Part shown: piece after piece, positions 1-7,897 of the stretch
How the letters are laid out: each line of letters opens with the position of its first letter
Numbering within the stretch: position 1 is the stretch's first letter
NCBI GenBank assembly: GCA_047974325.1
Contig: JBKECE010000126.1
Location: 1 to 35,418 of the forward strand
Direction: 5' to 3'
From: QVMP01 sp047974325
Lineage (GTDB): Bacteria; Bacteroidota; Bacteroidia; Bacteroidales; Dysgonomonadaceae
Length of the DNA: 35,418 nt
Translations under genes and position numbers: made by a program
Notes under the pieces: model-generated
Database searches by the model: none
Told to the model about the DNA's origin: nothing
The model's input: only the letters and a program-made list of their open reading frames with translations

Positions 1-528
1 AAGATTTGTAAGGAGCTGACAGCTAAATATGGTCTGTACTTATCTCCCGGAAAAGAAAAAGTAAAGACCAATCGACTAAAAGACCCTGATAAGACTAAGT
101 ATGAGATATATAATCTACTTAGTCAACTTGTTCCTAAAAGCAAAAGTTGGAAACAGTTACTATATAATCTAAACAGATATGGTGTTGATTCCCAATTTAA
201 ATATAAAGGACAAACAGATGAGATACAAGGCATCACTTTTACTAAGAATGGATATTCATTTACAGGCTCTAAAGTTGATCGGATGTTCAGCTATTCCAAA
301 ATAGACTATCAGTTAAAACAAAATGTATTCTCACAGGATCAAAGCCTCAAAAAGAGCCAACAGCAAAGTCAAACAAAAGATATTGTTGAATCGACTTTGG
401 ATGCTTTATCCGGAATTGGTAGTATGCAAGTTCACGGTGATGATTATGAAGAAGAAGCATTCAAAGATAGAATGGAATACGAAGAAGAGAAACGTAAGAA
501 GAAACGACAATTTAGACCTAGATTTTAA
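1..528 (+). CDS. relaxase (mobilization nuclease), C-terminal part only
   Basis: Open frame from base 1 to a TAA at 528; the start is outside the window. About 175 residues remain. The segment around residues 70-105, with GITFTKNGYSFTGSKVDR followed by a YSKIDYQL motif, is characteristic of the C-terminus of Bacteroides-type MobB/relaxase proteins, which nick oriT and stay bound to the transferred strand. The catalytic HUH and Tyr motifs would lie in the missing N-terminus. The tail is highly charged (EEEKRKKKRQ). It is followed after 19 bases by the small membrane protein gene, suggesting a mobilization operon. The family call rests on this tail alone. Confidence 0.7.
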   Translation, partial: KICKELTAKYGLYLSPGKEKVKTNRLKDPDKTKYEIYNLLSQLVPKSKSWKQLLYNLNRYGVDSQFKYKGQTDEIQGITFTKNGYSFTGSKVDRMFSYSKIDYQLKQNVFSQDQSLKKSQQQSQTKDIVESTLDALSGIGSMQVHGDDYEEEAFKDRMEYEEEKRKKKRQFRPRF

Positions 529-547
529 ACCTATAAATTAAAACATT

Positions 548-1114
548 ATGAGTGATTTATCCACTATAAGTGTCATGTTTGAAGAATTAAAACAGATACT
601 AAAACAAAAAAACAATCATACAGAGGAAAACAGTATCAGTACAATCGATCTGGCTAATATTACAAATCAAGTCCGCAAATCGGAAGAACTGATTATACAG
701 AAATTAGAACAGATTGAGCAAACTCAAACAGCTCCAAAGAAAATACATCATCGTATTTCTATAGATATTACCTCTTCGTGGGTATTTATTACAATTATGG
801 TGATTGGGTTTATGTTGCTTGTCTCCTTGTTCTTTCATTACAGACAAAGGGAGGTTATCAATAATCTATCAGATAATGACTTGAAATATCGTTATATCAA
901 AGCCTTTAATAAATCTGATTCTGTCAGTATTTATAAACTTGAAGATGTATTTGAATACAACCGAAATTCGAAGGCTATTAAAGAGATTCGTCAATCTGTC
1001 GAAAAATACGAGCAGGATGTTATAGATAAAGCCAGACGTATGGAGCAGGCAAAATTGAAAGAGGAAGAAGCCGAGAGACTTCAAAATGAAGCAAGTAAAT
1101 TAAAATTGAAGTAA
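548..1114 (+). CDS. single-pass membrane protein of the mobilization operon
   Basis: 188 residues. One clear transmembrane helix lies at about residues 76-98 (SWVFITIMVIGFMLLVSLFF), with a coiled-coil-prone stretch before it and a long charged helix after it (about 150-188, rich in E, K and R). There is no signal peptide. It follows the relaxase gene by 19 bases on the same strand and probably shares its transcript. Proteins of this shape are common next to Bacteroides relaxase genes, but I do not recognise a named family. A role in docking the relaxosome at the membrane is a guess from position only. Confidence 0.6.
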   Translation: MSDLSTISVMFEELKQILKQKNNHTEENSISTIDLANITNQVRKSEELIIQKLEQIEQTQTAPKKIHHRISIDITSSWVFITIMVIGFMLLVSLFFHYRQREVINNLSDNDLKYRYIKAFNKSDSVSIYKLEDVFEYNRNSKAIKEIRQSVEKYEQDVIDKARRMEQAKLKEEEAERLQNEASKLKLK

Positions 1115-1148
1115 TTTCTTTCTCCATCTGCTATACAAAGATATATAC

Positions 1149-1248
1149 CAAGAATAAATCTGCAAGACCACAGCCTGACGGTTTTCCTGAAAATCTTCCT
1201 TTCTTCAAAAGAGTATTTTCAGGAAAAGTCTTGAATTTTTTATTCTTG
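1149..1248. terminator. nested inverted repeat between convergent operons
   Basis: The core is a perfect 13-bp inverted repeat, TTTTCCTGAAAAT at 1182-1194 and ATTTTCAGGAAAA at 1215-1227. It is flanked by CAAGAC (1163-1168) with GTCTTG (1228-1233), and further out by CAAGAATAAA (1149-1158) with TTTATTCTTG (1239-1248). It lies between the mobilization operon (plus strand) and the Pycsar operon (minus strand), which converge, and T-rich sequence follows. A bidirectional terminator is the simplest reading. The three nested arms are more elaborate than usual, so an element end or a recombination site is possible. Confidence 0.55.
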
Positions 1249-1291
1249 TTGTATGGAAGGTGTATAACAGTTTTAGAAAGGGGTGATAAAG

Positions 1292-2581
1292 TCAATCGAC
1301 GAAAACAGAGAAACGAACCTTTTGATTAGTGAGATGAGCGCGTTTCAAAGTACATTCAACATAATGGTGACCTTTGTATGCTGAAGTTGCTGTACATGAT
1401 ATACTATTTTTATCTCCATCAAGTATAAGTATCTCATTATTTGTTGCCTCTTTTCCAAAATTGTATATTTTCCATTCTATTATTTCAAAATCTTTTTTTC
1501 TGTAGGGAAGATTATTTTCTAGTAGTTCAAACTTAATTTGTATACCTTTTTGTATAGAATAGCTATTTTGAAAATATTCATTAACTTGATCTTCTTTATG
1601 TAGTGTACATTTTAAACGATAATGTGGTATATTAAATTCGAGATTTGAATTGTTCACCCTTATAAAATCAAAGGTTTTCAAATATTTTTGCCAATTGAAA
1701 TTATATTTTCTATAATTATTTTGATTACCCTTATAAATATAATAGTCTATTTGTCCATTTTCATCAAGAATATCATTTAAAAAGGCAGGATTTAAATCCA
1801 GAATTTCTTTAATATTGCCTCCTATATAAATACCATTAGATTTAGATTGAGCTTGTAGCTTTGCTGCCAAATCCGTATGCAAACTTGTAGTTGTTAACTC
1901 TGAACAACCAATTAGACCATAATGTGACCATATTACATCTTCTTTAAATCCAAGGTCTACTCCAACCCTCACTCTTAGAGGTTTTATACCTTGTTTTTCA
2001 AACACAGTGGATAAATCTGTTGAAATGAACTGTGCTAAAACAGATGCCGTATTCAAAGCATTGATAACTGCATCAGATTCCTTTTGTCCTCTTCTCACAA
2101 ATTGGAGCATTATACCATCACCTTGAAGTCGATGAATATGTCCTCCAAAAAAGTGGGCAACTTTAATAGCAAGAGTTAATATTGTATCTTTTATCTTTCG
2201 AATATCTTGCAGTGAGTATTTTTCATTTAGCCTTGTGGATCCTACAATATCCATAAACATTGTTACACAGTAATGATTTTCAAACTCAAAATGCTGGATA
2301 TTTTCAAAATCAGGGTGTGAGCCAATCGCAATATGGTCTAACTTAGATCGATTTCGGCCAAATAATTTTTCTAAGTGGTTTTCATCAAATTCTATAAGAA
2401 CCTTATTTTTCTCATTATAAGATATTGCTTCTACACCTACTGTATTTCGTCCTTCTAAAACTAATGCTTTATTTAAATAATTAGGTAGTCTATTTGACTG
2501 TGAAGAAAAGCTCTGAATACTATTTCCTTTCTCTAATATTTCGTCTATAGCATTTATATAATTACCGAATAACTTTTCCAT
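1292..2581 (-). CDS. pycC: Pycsar pyrimidine nucleotide cyclase (PycC-like)
   Basis: 429 residues. Residues about 104-270 form a class III nucleotide cyclase domain: metal-binding Asp111 in FMDIVGSTR, Asp155 in LQGDGIML, an RVRVGVDLG strand near 215, and a TDLAAKLQ helix. Residues about 300-429 look like the AGS-C sensor domain common to Pycsar and CBASS enzymes, with IYNFGKEA and YKGHHYVECTL. Known Pycsar cyclases make cCMP or cUMP on phage infection and activate a linked effector. The product here cannot be decided from sequence by eye. The ATG overlaps the stop of the upstream effector gene by one base (TAATG), indicating translational coupling. Confidence 0.88.
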   Translation of the reverse strand: MEKLFGNYINAIDEILEKGNSIQSFSSQSNRLPNYLNKALVLEGRNTVGVEAISYNEKNKVLIEFDENHLEKLFGRNRSKLDHIAIGSHPDFENIQHFEFENHYCVTMFMDIVGSTRLNEKYSLQDIRKIKDTILTLAIKVAHFFGGHIHRLQGDGIMLQFVRRGQKESDAVINALNTASVLAQFISTDLSTVFEKQGIKPLRVRVGVDLGFKEDVIWSHYGLIGCSELTTTSLHTDLAAKLQAQSKSNGIYIGGNIKEILDLNPAFLNDILDENGQIDYYIYKGNQNNYRKYNFNWQKYLKTFDFIRVNNSNLEFNIPHYRLKCTLHKEDQVNEYFQNSYSIQKGIQIKFELLENNLPYRKKDFEIIEWKIYNFGKEATNNEILILDGDKNSISCTATSAYKGHHYVECTLKRAHLTNQKVRFSVFVD

Positions 2582-3057
2582 TATATTATTATAAAAGCAA
2601 TTAATATTAAAAATGCAAACTGTATCATGTTGATTATTAGTGAAATTTTTATTTTTCTATGCTTTTTTTTTAATCCTTTAGCCAGATAGTATATTTGGTT
2701 ATTAATGTCTGATTCTTCTTCATTCTGAGTCTGCACATCAATTTCTTCTAGAAAAGACTGATGAGATCTATTCGCAATATCATTAAAGAACCAAAATGAT
2801 TTTTTGTTAGAATCTAAATAAGGGATAATAGCTAAAATCGTAAAAAACATAGAAGATATAGACAAAAGCAGCACCGATAATACAGATATCTTAAATATGC
2901 TATTTACCAATCCATCTCCGACCAGACAGTATAAATCTTTATAACTAATTAAAAAGGCACCAATCAAAAATGTATTAATTGTTAAAATAAATATTCCCTT
3001 ATTATTTATTTCACAATAATAATTATCAAATCGTTCAATAATTTTTATTTTTTCCAT
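2581..3057 (-). CDS. Pycsar membrane effector (PycTM-like, DUF5706)
   Basis: 158 residues. The N-terminal YYCEINNKGIFILTINTFLIGAFL resembles the DUF5706 family of Pycsar transmembrane effectors. Hydrophobic segments lie at about residues 22-38, 50-80 and 137-158, with a charged, probably cytoplasmic loop at 84-135. In this family, binding of the cyclic pyrimidine is thought to disrupt the inner membrane and abort infection. It is the first gene of a two-gene operon, with the cyclase overlapping its stop codon. Family assignment comes from the N-terminal motif, the size and the cyclase partner. A sigma-54-like promoter sits about 30 bases upstream. Confidence 0.8.
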   Translation of the reverse strand: MEKIKIIERFDNYYCEINNKGIFILTINTFLIGAFLISYKDLYCLVGDGLVNSIFKISVLSVLLLSISSMFFTILAIIPYLDSNKKSFWFFNDIANRSHQSFLEEIDVQTQNEEESDINNQIYYLAKGLKKKHRKIKISLIINMIQFAFLILIAFIII

Positions 3058-3084
3058 AGTTTTATATTTAACAAATCAAAAAAA

Positions 3085-3101
3085 AACAAATTCCGTGCCA
3101 A
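3085..3101 (-). promoter_or_regulatory. sigma-54-like promoter of the Pycsar operon
   Basis: On the minus strand the sequence reads TTGGCACGGAATTTGTT. This matches the RpoN consensus TGGCACG-N4-TTGCW except that the -12 GC is GT. A start site about 12 bases downstream would give a short leader to the ATG at 3057. The GC at -12 is usually important, so this may be a weak site or a chance match. No RpoN activator gene is visible in the window. Confidence 0.35.
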
Positions 3102-3605
3102 GTTGAAAAAATATAAAAAAAAGTGCGAAATTGGAGTCATGACATATTGGCAGATAATTTTGTGCTATTTCTCTTAAAGCATGAAAGATTAATTGTGAAG
3201 TAATATATATTGTTTTAGGAAAGAATTTTTTGTCTCAAATAATAAATTTAAGTAGTTTAGTATTAGGTTTTAGCTTCTAAAAATGAGGTTGAGAAAAAGT
3301 AAACTTTCCAAAACATACTTAATAATCAAAAGTATAAACCCTATAACGCGTATTGAACTCTTGAGCTTATTAGACTTAACTGAAGTATCATAGTCTAAAA
3401 TTTGTTTGTGCTATTTTTAATAAGAGTTTCAATTGATACATAATTGAGTACAATATATTATTTCTTAATTCAGTTGGAGGTTGTATTAAAAATGCGATAT
3501 TAAACTGTTCTTATCTTTTCTGCTACATACACAACTTTTGATAATGTTAGTAGTGAGTTATATAGAGATTCTATATGATAGCATCATTTGATGTTATTAA
3601 AATTG
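3102..3605. other. AT-rich non-coding stretch
   Basis: I see no coding frame or RNA gene here. It contains an inverted repeat, TTAGACT at 3370-3376 and AGTCTAA at 3392-3398, with a 15-base loop, and two scattered copies of TTTGTGCTATTT (near 3160 and 3406). The repeats are too few and too far apart for an array. Confidence 0.4.
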
Positions 3606-3626
3606 CAGATTATTTTTAATAATCTG
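3606..3626 (-). terminator. hairpin after the NDT-like gene
   Basis: CAGATTAT at 3606-3613 and ATAATCTG at 3619-3626 form a perfect 8-bp stem with a 5-base loop. It lies 21 bases beyond the stop codon of the minus-strand gene at 3648-4823 and is followed on that strand by a short T-rich run. It is AT-rich, so a moderate terminator at best. Confidence 0.45.
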
Positions 3627-3647
3627 ATTATGGGTTTACTAAAACTG

Positions 3648-4823
3648 TTAAAATATTTTGACTTGTAATTTAGGAAATACATTCGTAATAGGATTATCAA
3701 TAGATTCAGTTCCTGTACCATTCAAAGCTTGTCTTACTTGATTTGCTATCTCTGAGCGGTATATCTCAATTTTAGGTACTAGAGAATAAATATCTGTAGT
3801 GTCAATTACTATGGTTCTAGTTTGATTTACATCAAATGGAATCCTATCAGATTTTCTTATCAATTGTATTGTTGGTAATCGAGATGAATGTCTTAATGCT
3901 AATTCGTAAAAAACATTGGGATTATGATACGATAAATCTGCGATGACAAGTCTAGACTTAAAGATGTATTCAATAATTTGTTTAGTTATTGTACCTGGTT
4001 TATCAATTTTGTCTGCTCTCTTCACTTGAATGCCAAGAGTTTTCAATGCAGGTTCAACAATTGATTCAAGAAATAAATCTGAGTGTTTTCGTTCTTCTGA
4101 ATTTTCTTCTCCTATAGGAGTTATATAAAAACATATATTATCGAAAGTTTCATAAACTTGGACTTGATTTTCGGTTTTGACTTCAATTAATTCCACGGAT
4201 TCATTTTCTCCTCTTCGCAATGCTATTTTATTATTATCATTATTATTGGGGAGATTTTCTATCGCATGATCTAAGGTAATAACTCTTTCTGCTCCAGATA
4301 GAGTTTTTAATAAACCTAGATATTTAAGGTTAACTATAAAAGTATCTACGACGGCGTCAATTTCAGACTTCTCTAAATCAGGCTGTATTTCGACAAGCAA
4401 ATCAGCTATTACTGTATGAGATGGTAATTTTTGATTAACGAATTTTTCAAATAACTGTTTATATATTTCTATAGAAGAAAAAACTAATTCAAACTTCGCT
4501 TTTAATTGTGCTGCTTCACTTAAATCTGAATTAGTTGCAGTAGCCCCGTTCTCTGTTAATTGGAGATATTCTGCCTGATAGCTTCCAGAGATTAATCCGT
4601 ATTTACTACAATTTGTAACTAACATACGACTTGGACCACTATCTGGCGATTTTCCAATGTTTTCGAAAATTGTTAATCGCCGAACTTTCTGCCCAGCACC
4701 AATCTCTGCAATTTTTTTCGTAAATTCATAACATTCTTGAAAGCCGACATTCGGGAAATTTCTTTTTTTTCTAGGTCTTTTCTCTTGTGCAAGAGTATCT
4801 TCTTTTTTATTTTGTTCTGCCAT
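3648..4823 (-). CDS. winged-helix / nucleoside-deoxyribosyltransferase-like protein, probable defence effector
   Basis: 391 residues. After a basic, disordered N-terminus (1-25), residues about 27-95 look like a DUF5343-type winged helix (VRRLTIFENIGKSPDSGPSR, then LQLTENG). Residues about 231-350 form a Rossmann-like domain related to nucleoside 2-deoxyribosyltransferases and TIR/SLOG-like enzymes: CFYITPIG strand, RADKIDKPGTIT, IADLSYHNPNVFYELALRH with Asp296 and candidate catalytic Glu307, and QTRTIVIDTTD. Such domains often cleave nucleosides or NAD in immune proteins. It is separated from the Pycsar operon by about 590 bases, so it is probably an independent unit within the same mobile element. 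The substrate is unknown. Confidence 0.6.
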   Translation of the reverse strand: MAEQNKKEDTLAQEKRPRKKRNFPNVGFQECYEFTKKIAEIGAGQKVRRLTIFENIGKSPDSGPSRMLVTNCSKYGLISGSYQAEYLQLTENGATATNSDLSEAAQLKAKFELVFSSIEIYKQLFEKFVNQKLPSHTVIADLLVEIQPDLEKSEIDAVVDTFIVNLKYLGLLKTLSGAERVITLDHAIENLPNNNDNNKIALRRGENESVELIEVKTENQVQVYETFDNICFYITPIGEENSEERKHSDLFLESIVEPALKTLGIQVKRADKIDKPGTITKQIIEYIFKSRLVIADLSYHNPNVFYELALRHSSRLPTIQLIRKSDRIPFDVNQTRTIVIDTTDIYSLVPKIEIYRSEIANQVRQALNGTGTESIDNPITNVFPKLQVKIF

Positions 4824-4846
4824 AGTTTGAATATATTTTATGTATA

Positions 4847-4854
4847 CAAATATA
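4847..4854 (-). promoter_or_regulatory. candidate -7 box of the NDT-like gene
   Basis: The minus strand reads TATATTTG, a full match to the Bacteroidota -7 consensus TAnnTTTG, 24 bases upstream of the ATG at 4823. No convincing TTG -33 box is seen, so the call is tentative. Confidence 0.4.
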
Positions 4855-4903
4855 TAATTTTTATGTAAAATCTCACAGAAATAACCGATTATCTAATTAT
4901 TAG

Positions 4904-4926
4904 TTTATCACATACTTTATCACATA
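4904..4926. repeat. tandem direct repeat upstream of the integrase
   Basis: TTTATCACATA occurs at 4904-4914 and again at 4916-4926, a 12-base period. The rest of 4855-5230 is AT-rich with no coding frame. Closely spaced direct repeats near a tyrosine integrase gene can be arm-type binding sites for the recombinase, but two copies alone could also be chance. Confidence 0.35.
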
Positions 4927-5245
4927 TTTAATGTTCATTTCATATTTCAATAAAAATTATGCATATTTTAATAATTTATTGATAAATAGAAGTATGTAGT
5001 TGGAGCTTATAAATAAATTTCTACCGTTGAAGGACGCAATTGAGATAACACAATTTATATTTGTCATCTTAATGCTGTATTAATATTGTATCGGAAAGTA
5101 ACTTGATGAAATGATAATAAATAAAAAGTAATAAAAACTCTATAAATCAGCTATTTATATATACAATTTAGCTTTTTCAAAAACCTTATTTTCTCAATTT
5201 GTTGTAAATATTTGCTACAATATTACAGCTAATGCTTATATTTTC

Positions 5246-5272
5246 CGTAAATAAATGTAAAAATATTACGGC
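5246..5272. promoter_or_regulatory. inverted repeat at the integrase start
   Basis: CCGTAA and TTACGG form a 6-bp dyad with a 15-base spacer, ending just before the preferred ATG at 5274. It may be an autoregulatory operator. Nothing else supports this. Confidence 0.3.
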
Positions 5273-5273
5273 T

Positions 5274-6398
5274 ATGGAAATCAAGTTAATCAAACGTAAA
5301 TCAAAGACTACAAATCGGGTTTCTCTCTCGTTGGAGTATTACATGGGATATACTAAAACCGAAGAGGGGAAAATTAAGCACAATCGTAAATACGAGACCT
5401 TAGAGTATTACTTAACTGATCCAGTCAAAACAAAAGCCGACAAAGACCATAATAAGGTCAATCTTGAAATGGCGGAAGCTGTGAAAGCTAAACGCCTTTT
5501 AGCTTCGCAAAATAAGCAGTATGGTTTTACGGTAGAATATAAAATTAGAACCAATCTTGTAGAATATATAAAAGGGTTAATAGACCAACGCAAAAACTCT
5601 CCAGGCAATTATGAAAATTGGGATAGTTCGCTCAAACACTTGATTGCCTATGCAGGATATGATACTACTTTTGAAGGAGTAGACAAAGCTTTTGTTGAAG
5701 GTTTAAAAAATCATCTAGCTAAAGAAGCGAAAACCAAAAGCGATAAGAATCTTTCAGCTAACAGTCAAAGCAGTTATTTCTTAAAACTGAAAGCGACATT
5801 AAATCAAGCAGTAGAAGATGGGATAATTCCACATAATCCTGCATCACATGTAAAACCGGCGAAAATCGAAGATACCTATCGAGAATATCTTCCATTGGAA
5901 GAATTGCAAAGGTTGGTAAAAGAGGAATGTAAATTTCCAGTGTTAAAACAAGCCTTTCTCTTCTCTTGCATGACAGGTATGAGATGGAGCGATATTCAAA
6001 AACTAACTTGGAACGAAGTTCAAGAGTTGGACAGACATACCCGAATTGTTTTTCGCCAAAAGAAAACGAAAGGCTTTGAATACTTGGATATTTCCGATCA
6101 AGCTACACGCTATTTCGGCGAACGAGGAGAATCGAACGAGCGTGTATTTGTTGCTCTCAAATATTCTGCATGGCACAATCAGGCATTAGAAAAATGGTGT
6201 ATGAAAGCTGGAATTTTGAAGGACATTACATTTCATTGTTTTCGACATACTTTTGCTACCTTGCAAATCGCTTTAGGTACAGATATTTATACTGTAAGCA
6301 AGATGCTTACACACAGAAATGTATCTACAACACAGATATATGCGGATTTGTTTAGTTCTAAAAAACGAGAATTGGCTAATAAAATAAGTTTGAAATAA
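5274..6398 (+). CDS. tyrosine recombinase / integrase
   Basis: 374 residues from the ATG at 5274. A start at 5232 is possible, but the first 14 residues it adds do not look like the family, while MEIKLIKRKSK does. The N-terminal arm-binding region (about 1-85) and the SAM-like core-binding domain (about 95-190) precede the catalytic domain. The catalytic set is visible: Arg in TGMRWSD, Lys in KKTKGFEYL, His-x-x-Arg in HCFRHTFATL, His in LTHRNVSTTQ, and the nucleophile Tyr in IYADL. It would integrate and excise the element carrying the mobilization genes and Pycsar cargo. It lies at the right edge of the element, immediately before unrelated genes. Confidence 0.9.
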   Translation: MEIKLIKRKSKTTNRVSLSLEYYMGYTKTEEGKIKHNRKYETLEYYLTDPVKTKADKDHNKVNLEMAEAVKAKRLLASQNKQYGFTVEYKIRTNLVEYIKGLIDQRKNSPGNYENWDSSLKHLIAYAGYDTTFEGVDKAFVEGLKNHLAKEAKTKSDKNLSANSQSSYFLKLKATLNQAVEDGIIPHNPASHVKPAKIEDTYREYLPLEELQRLVKEECKFPVLKQAFLFSCMTGMRWSDIQKLTWNEVQELDRHTRIVFRQKKTKGFEYLDISDQATRYFGERGESNERVFVALKYSAWHNQALEKWCMKAGILKDITFHCFRHTFATLQIALGTDIYTVSKMLTHRNVSTTQIYADLFSSKKRELANKISLK

Positions 6399-6413
6399 TT
6401 AAAATGGATAGCC

Positions 6414-6802
6414 ATGAACGAACCGTTTTGTGTAAAAGAATGGTGGCGAAAAAATCGAAAGAAATATAATATAGCATTAATAGTCTCTGGTTTTTTAGGA
6501 TTTATCAGCTATTGTATTGTAGGGGCCGTTCTTATTCCTGCTCCATATTTCGAAGTAACTATATTTACTCTGTTATTTCAAGGAATTGGGTATTTGATTA
6601 TGATGGGCATCGCCAATATACTATATTGTATGTAGATTTGTATTTAAATAAAATGGAAGAGGATAATCTGTGTCACAAAATAATATATTATGGATATTTT
6701 ATTATTTCATGTCTGCTCCCATTCTCCATCTCAATATTACTTATTATATTTTATCATGATGGTTATCCGCAAGAGATAATACGTGATTACGATTTACCAT
6801 AA
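6414..6802 (+). pseudogene. small membrane protein gene with a frameshift
   Basis: The first frame (6414-6635) encodes two hydrophobic helices, at about residues 20-42 and 48-70, and then stops. From about 6636 the next frame continues with DLYLNKMEEDNLC and another hydrophobic helix, to a stop at 6802. The two halves look like one protein of about 129 residues, split by a one-base shift near 6620-6640. The family is not recognised. A decayed copy of the first 112 bases of this unit lies at 26473-26584. Two separate small genes are a less likely alternative. Confidence 0.55.
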
Positions 6803-6833
6803 CTAAAGAAAAAACATAAGCCAACATCCACAT

Positions 6834-7889
6834 ATGAACATTACTATAAAAAACATACGGCTAAAAAGTCAACAGCTATCAGAACAGTTATTTGATACCC
6901 CCAAAGAAGTGGTGTCATGGATGGGTGCTATGCAAGCTCAGGATTTCACTATGGCAAAATGGGCTATCGCTATCAGGTCGAAACAATGTACAGAACAAGA
7001 TATCGAAGGCGCTTTTAACCAAGGAGATTTTCTTCGAACCCATATCATGCGCCCAACATGGCATTTTGTTTCTGCGGAGGATATCAGGTGGCTTCTGAAA
7101 TTGACAGGAGAGCGAATTAAAGGTGCATGGAAATATGTAAAAGATTTGAAGGTTGATGAACAGGAACTTACAAAATGCTATAAACTGTTAGAGAGGACAC
7201 TGAGGGACAATAACCATCAGACTAAGGACGAGATCACAAAAATATTCGAGCAGGAAGGATTAGGGGCTACCGAAAGACATATATATCTTTTTACAATGTT
7301 GGCAGAAGCTGATGGCATAATATGCAGCGGTTCATTGAAAGACAAAAAACAAACATATGCCCTACTGGACGAAAGAGCTCCCCAAAGCAAAGATATACAT
7401 AAGGATGAAGCACTGGCTAAGTTAGTTCGAAGATATATGCAGAGCCACTCTCCTGCTAGTTTACAGGATTTTGTCTGGTGGTCGGGATTGACGATCAAGG
7501 ATTGCAGACACGCTTTTAGTCTAATAGACAATGAATTGATAAAAGATCATTTCGATTCCACCGAATTATATATCCACAAAGACTATAAAGAATGCGCATC
7601 TTCGGATACAAATATACTTCACTTCCTGCCTGCATATGATGAGTATATTATCAGTTACAAGGATAGGACAAATGTTCTAGACTTAGAGCATCATCCGAAA
7701 GCTTTTAATAACTATGGAATATTTCAATCTATTATACTGTATAATGGTCATGGTGTAGGTAATTGGAAAAAGATTAAGAAAGCGAAAGAGATTGACTTTG
7801 ATATTTCTTTTTGGGATAATAAGTTCAAAATAGATAAGGAGTTACTGGTCTTAGAAGAGAAGAAATTCCAGAATTATATTAAGAAGTAA
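6834..7889 (+). CDS. AlkZ-like winged-helix DNA-binding protein (HTH_42)
   Basis: 351 residues. The sequence fits the HTH_42/AlkZ family of tandem winged-helix proteins: WMGAMQAQDF near residue 30, MRPTWHFVSAEDIRWL near 75, a WWSGL segment in the middle, and LPAYDEYIISYKDR near 267. In this family a Gln-x-Gln (or Gln-x-Asp) motif holds the catalytic residues of DNA glycosylases that unhook alkylated bases and interstrand crosslinks. Here it is QAQ, at about residues 35-37. It is followed 8 bases later by the 7898 gene. Pieces of this gene are repeated in degraded form at 26585-26769. Enzyme activity is inferred, since many members are untested. Confidence 0.75.
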   Translation: MNITIKNIRLKSQQLSEQLFDTPKEVVSWMGAMQAQDFTMAKWAIAIRSKQCTEQDIEGAFNQGDFLRTHIMRPTWHFVSAEDIRWLLKLTGERIKGAWKYVKDLKVDEQELTKCYKLLERTLRDNNHQTKDEITKIFEQEGLGATERHIYLFTMLAEADGIICSGSLKDKKQTYALLDERAPQSKDIHKDEALAKLVRRYMQSHSPASLQDFVWWSGLTIKDCRHAFSLIDNELIKDHFDSTELYIHKDYKECASSDTNILHFLPAYDEYIISYKDRTNVLDLEHHPKAFNNYGIFQSIILYNGHGVGNWKKIKKAKEIDFDISFWDNKFKIDKELLVLEEKKFQNYIKK

Positions 7890-7897
7890 GAATAACA

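Noticed and set aside
3102..3605. CRISPR-like array from TTTGTGCTATTT repeats
   Set aside because: Only two partial copies about 240 bases apart, with no regular spacers.
6512..6802. Independent 96-residue gene
   Set aside because: Its first half overlaps the better membrane frame and looks like a shadow; only the second half is credible, as the shifted continuation.
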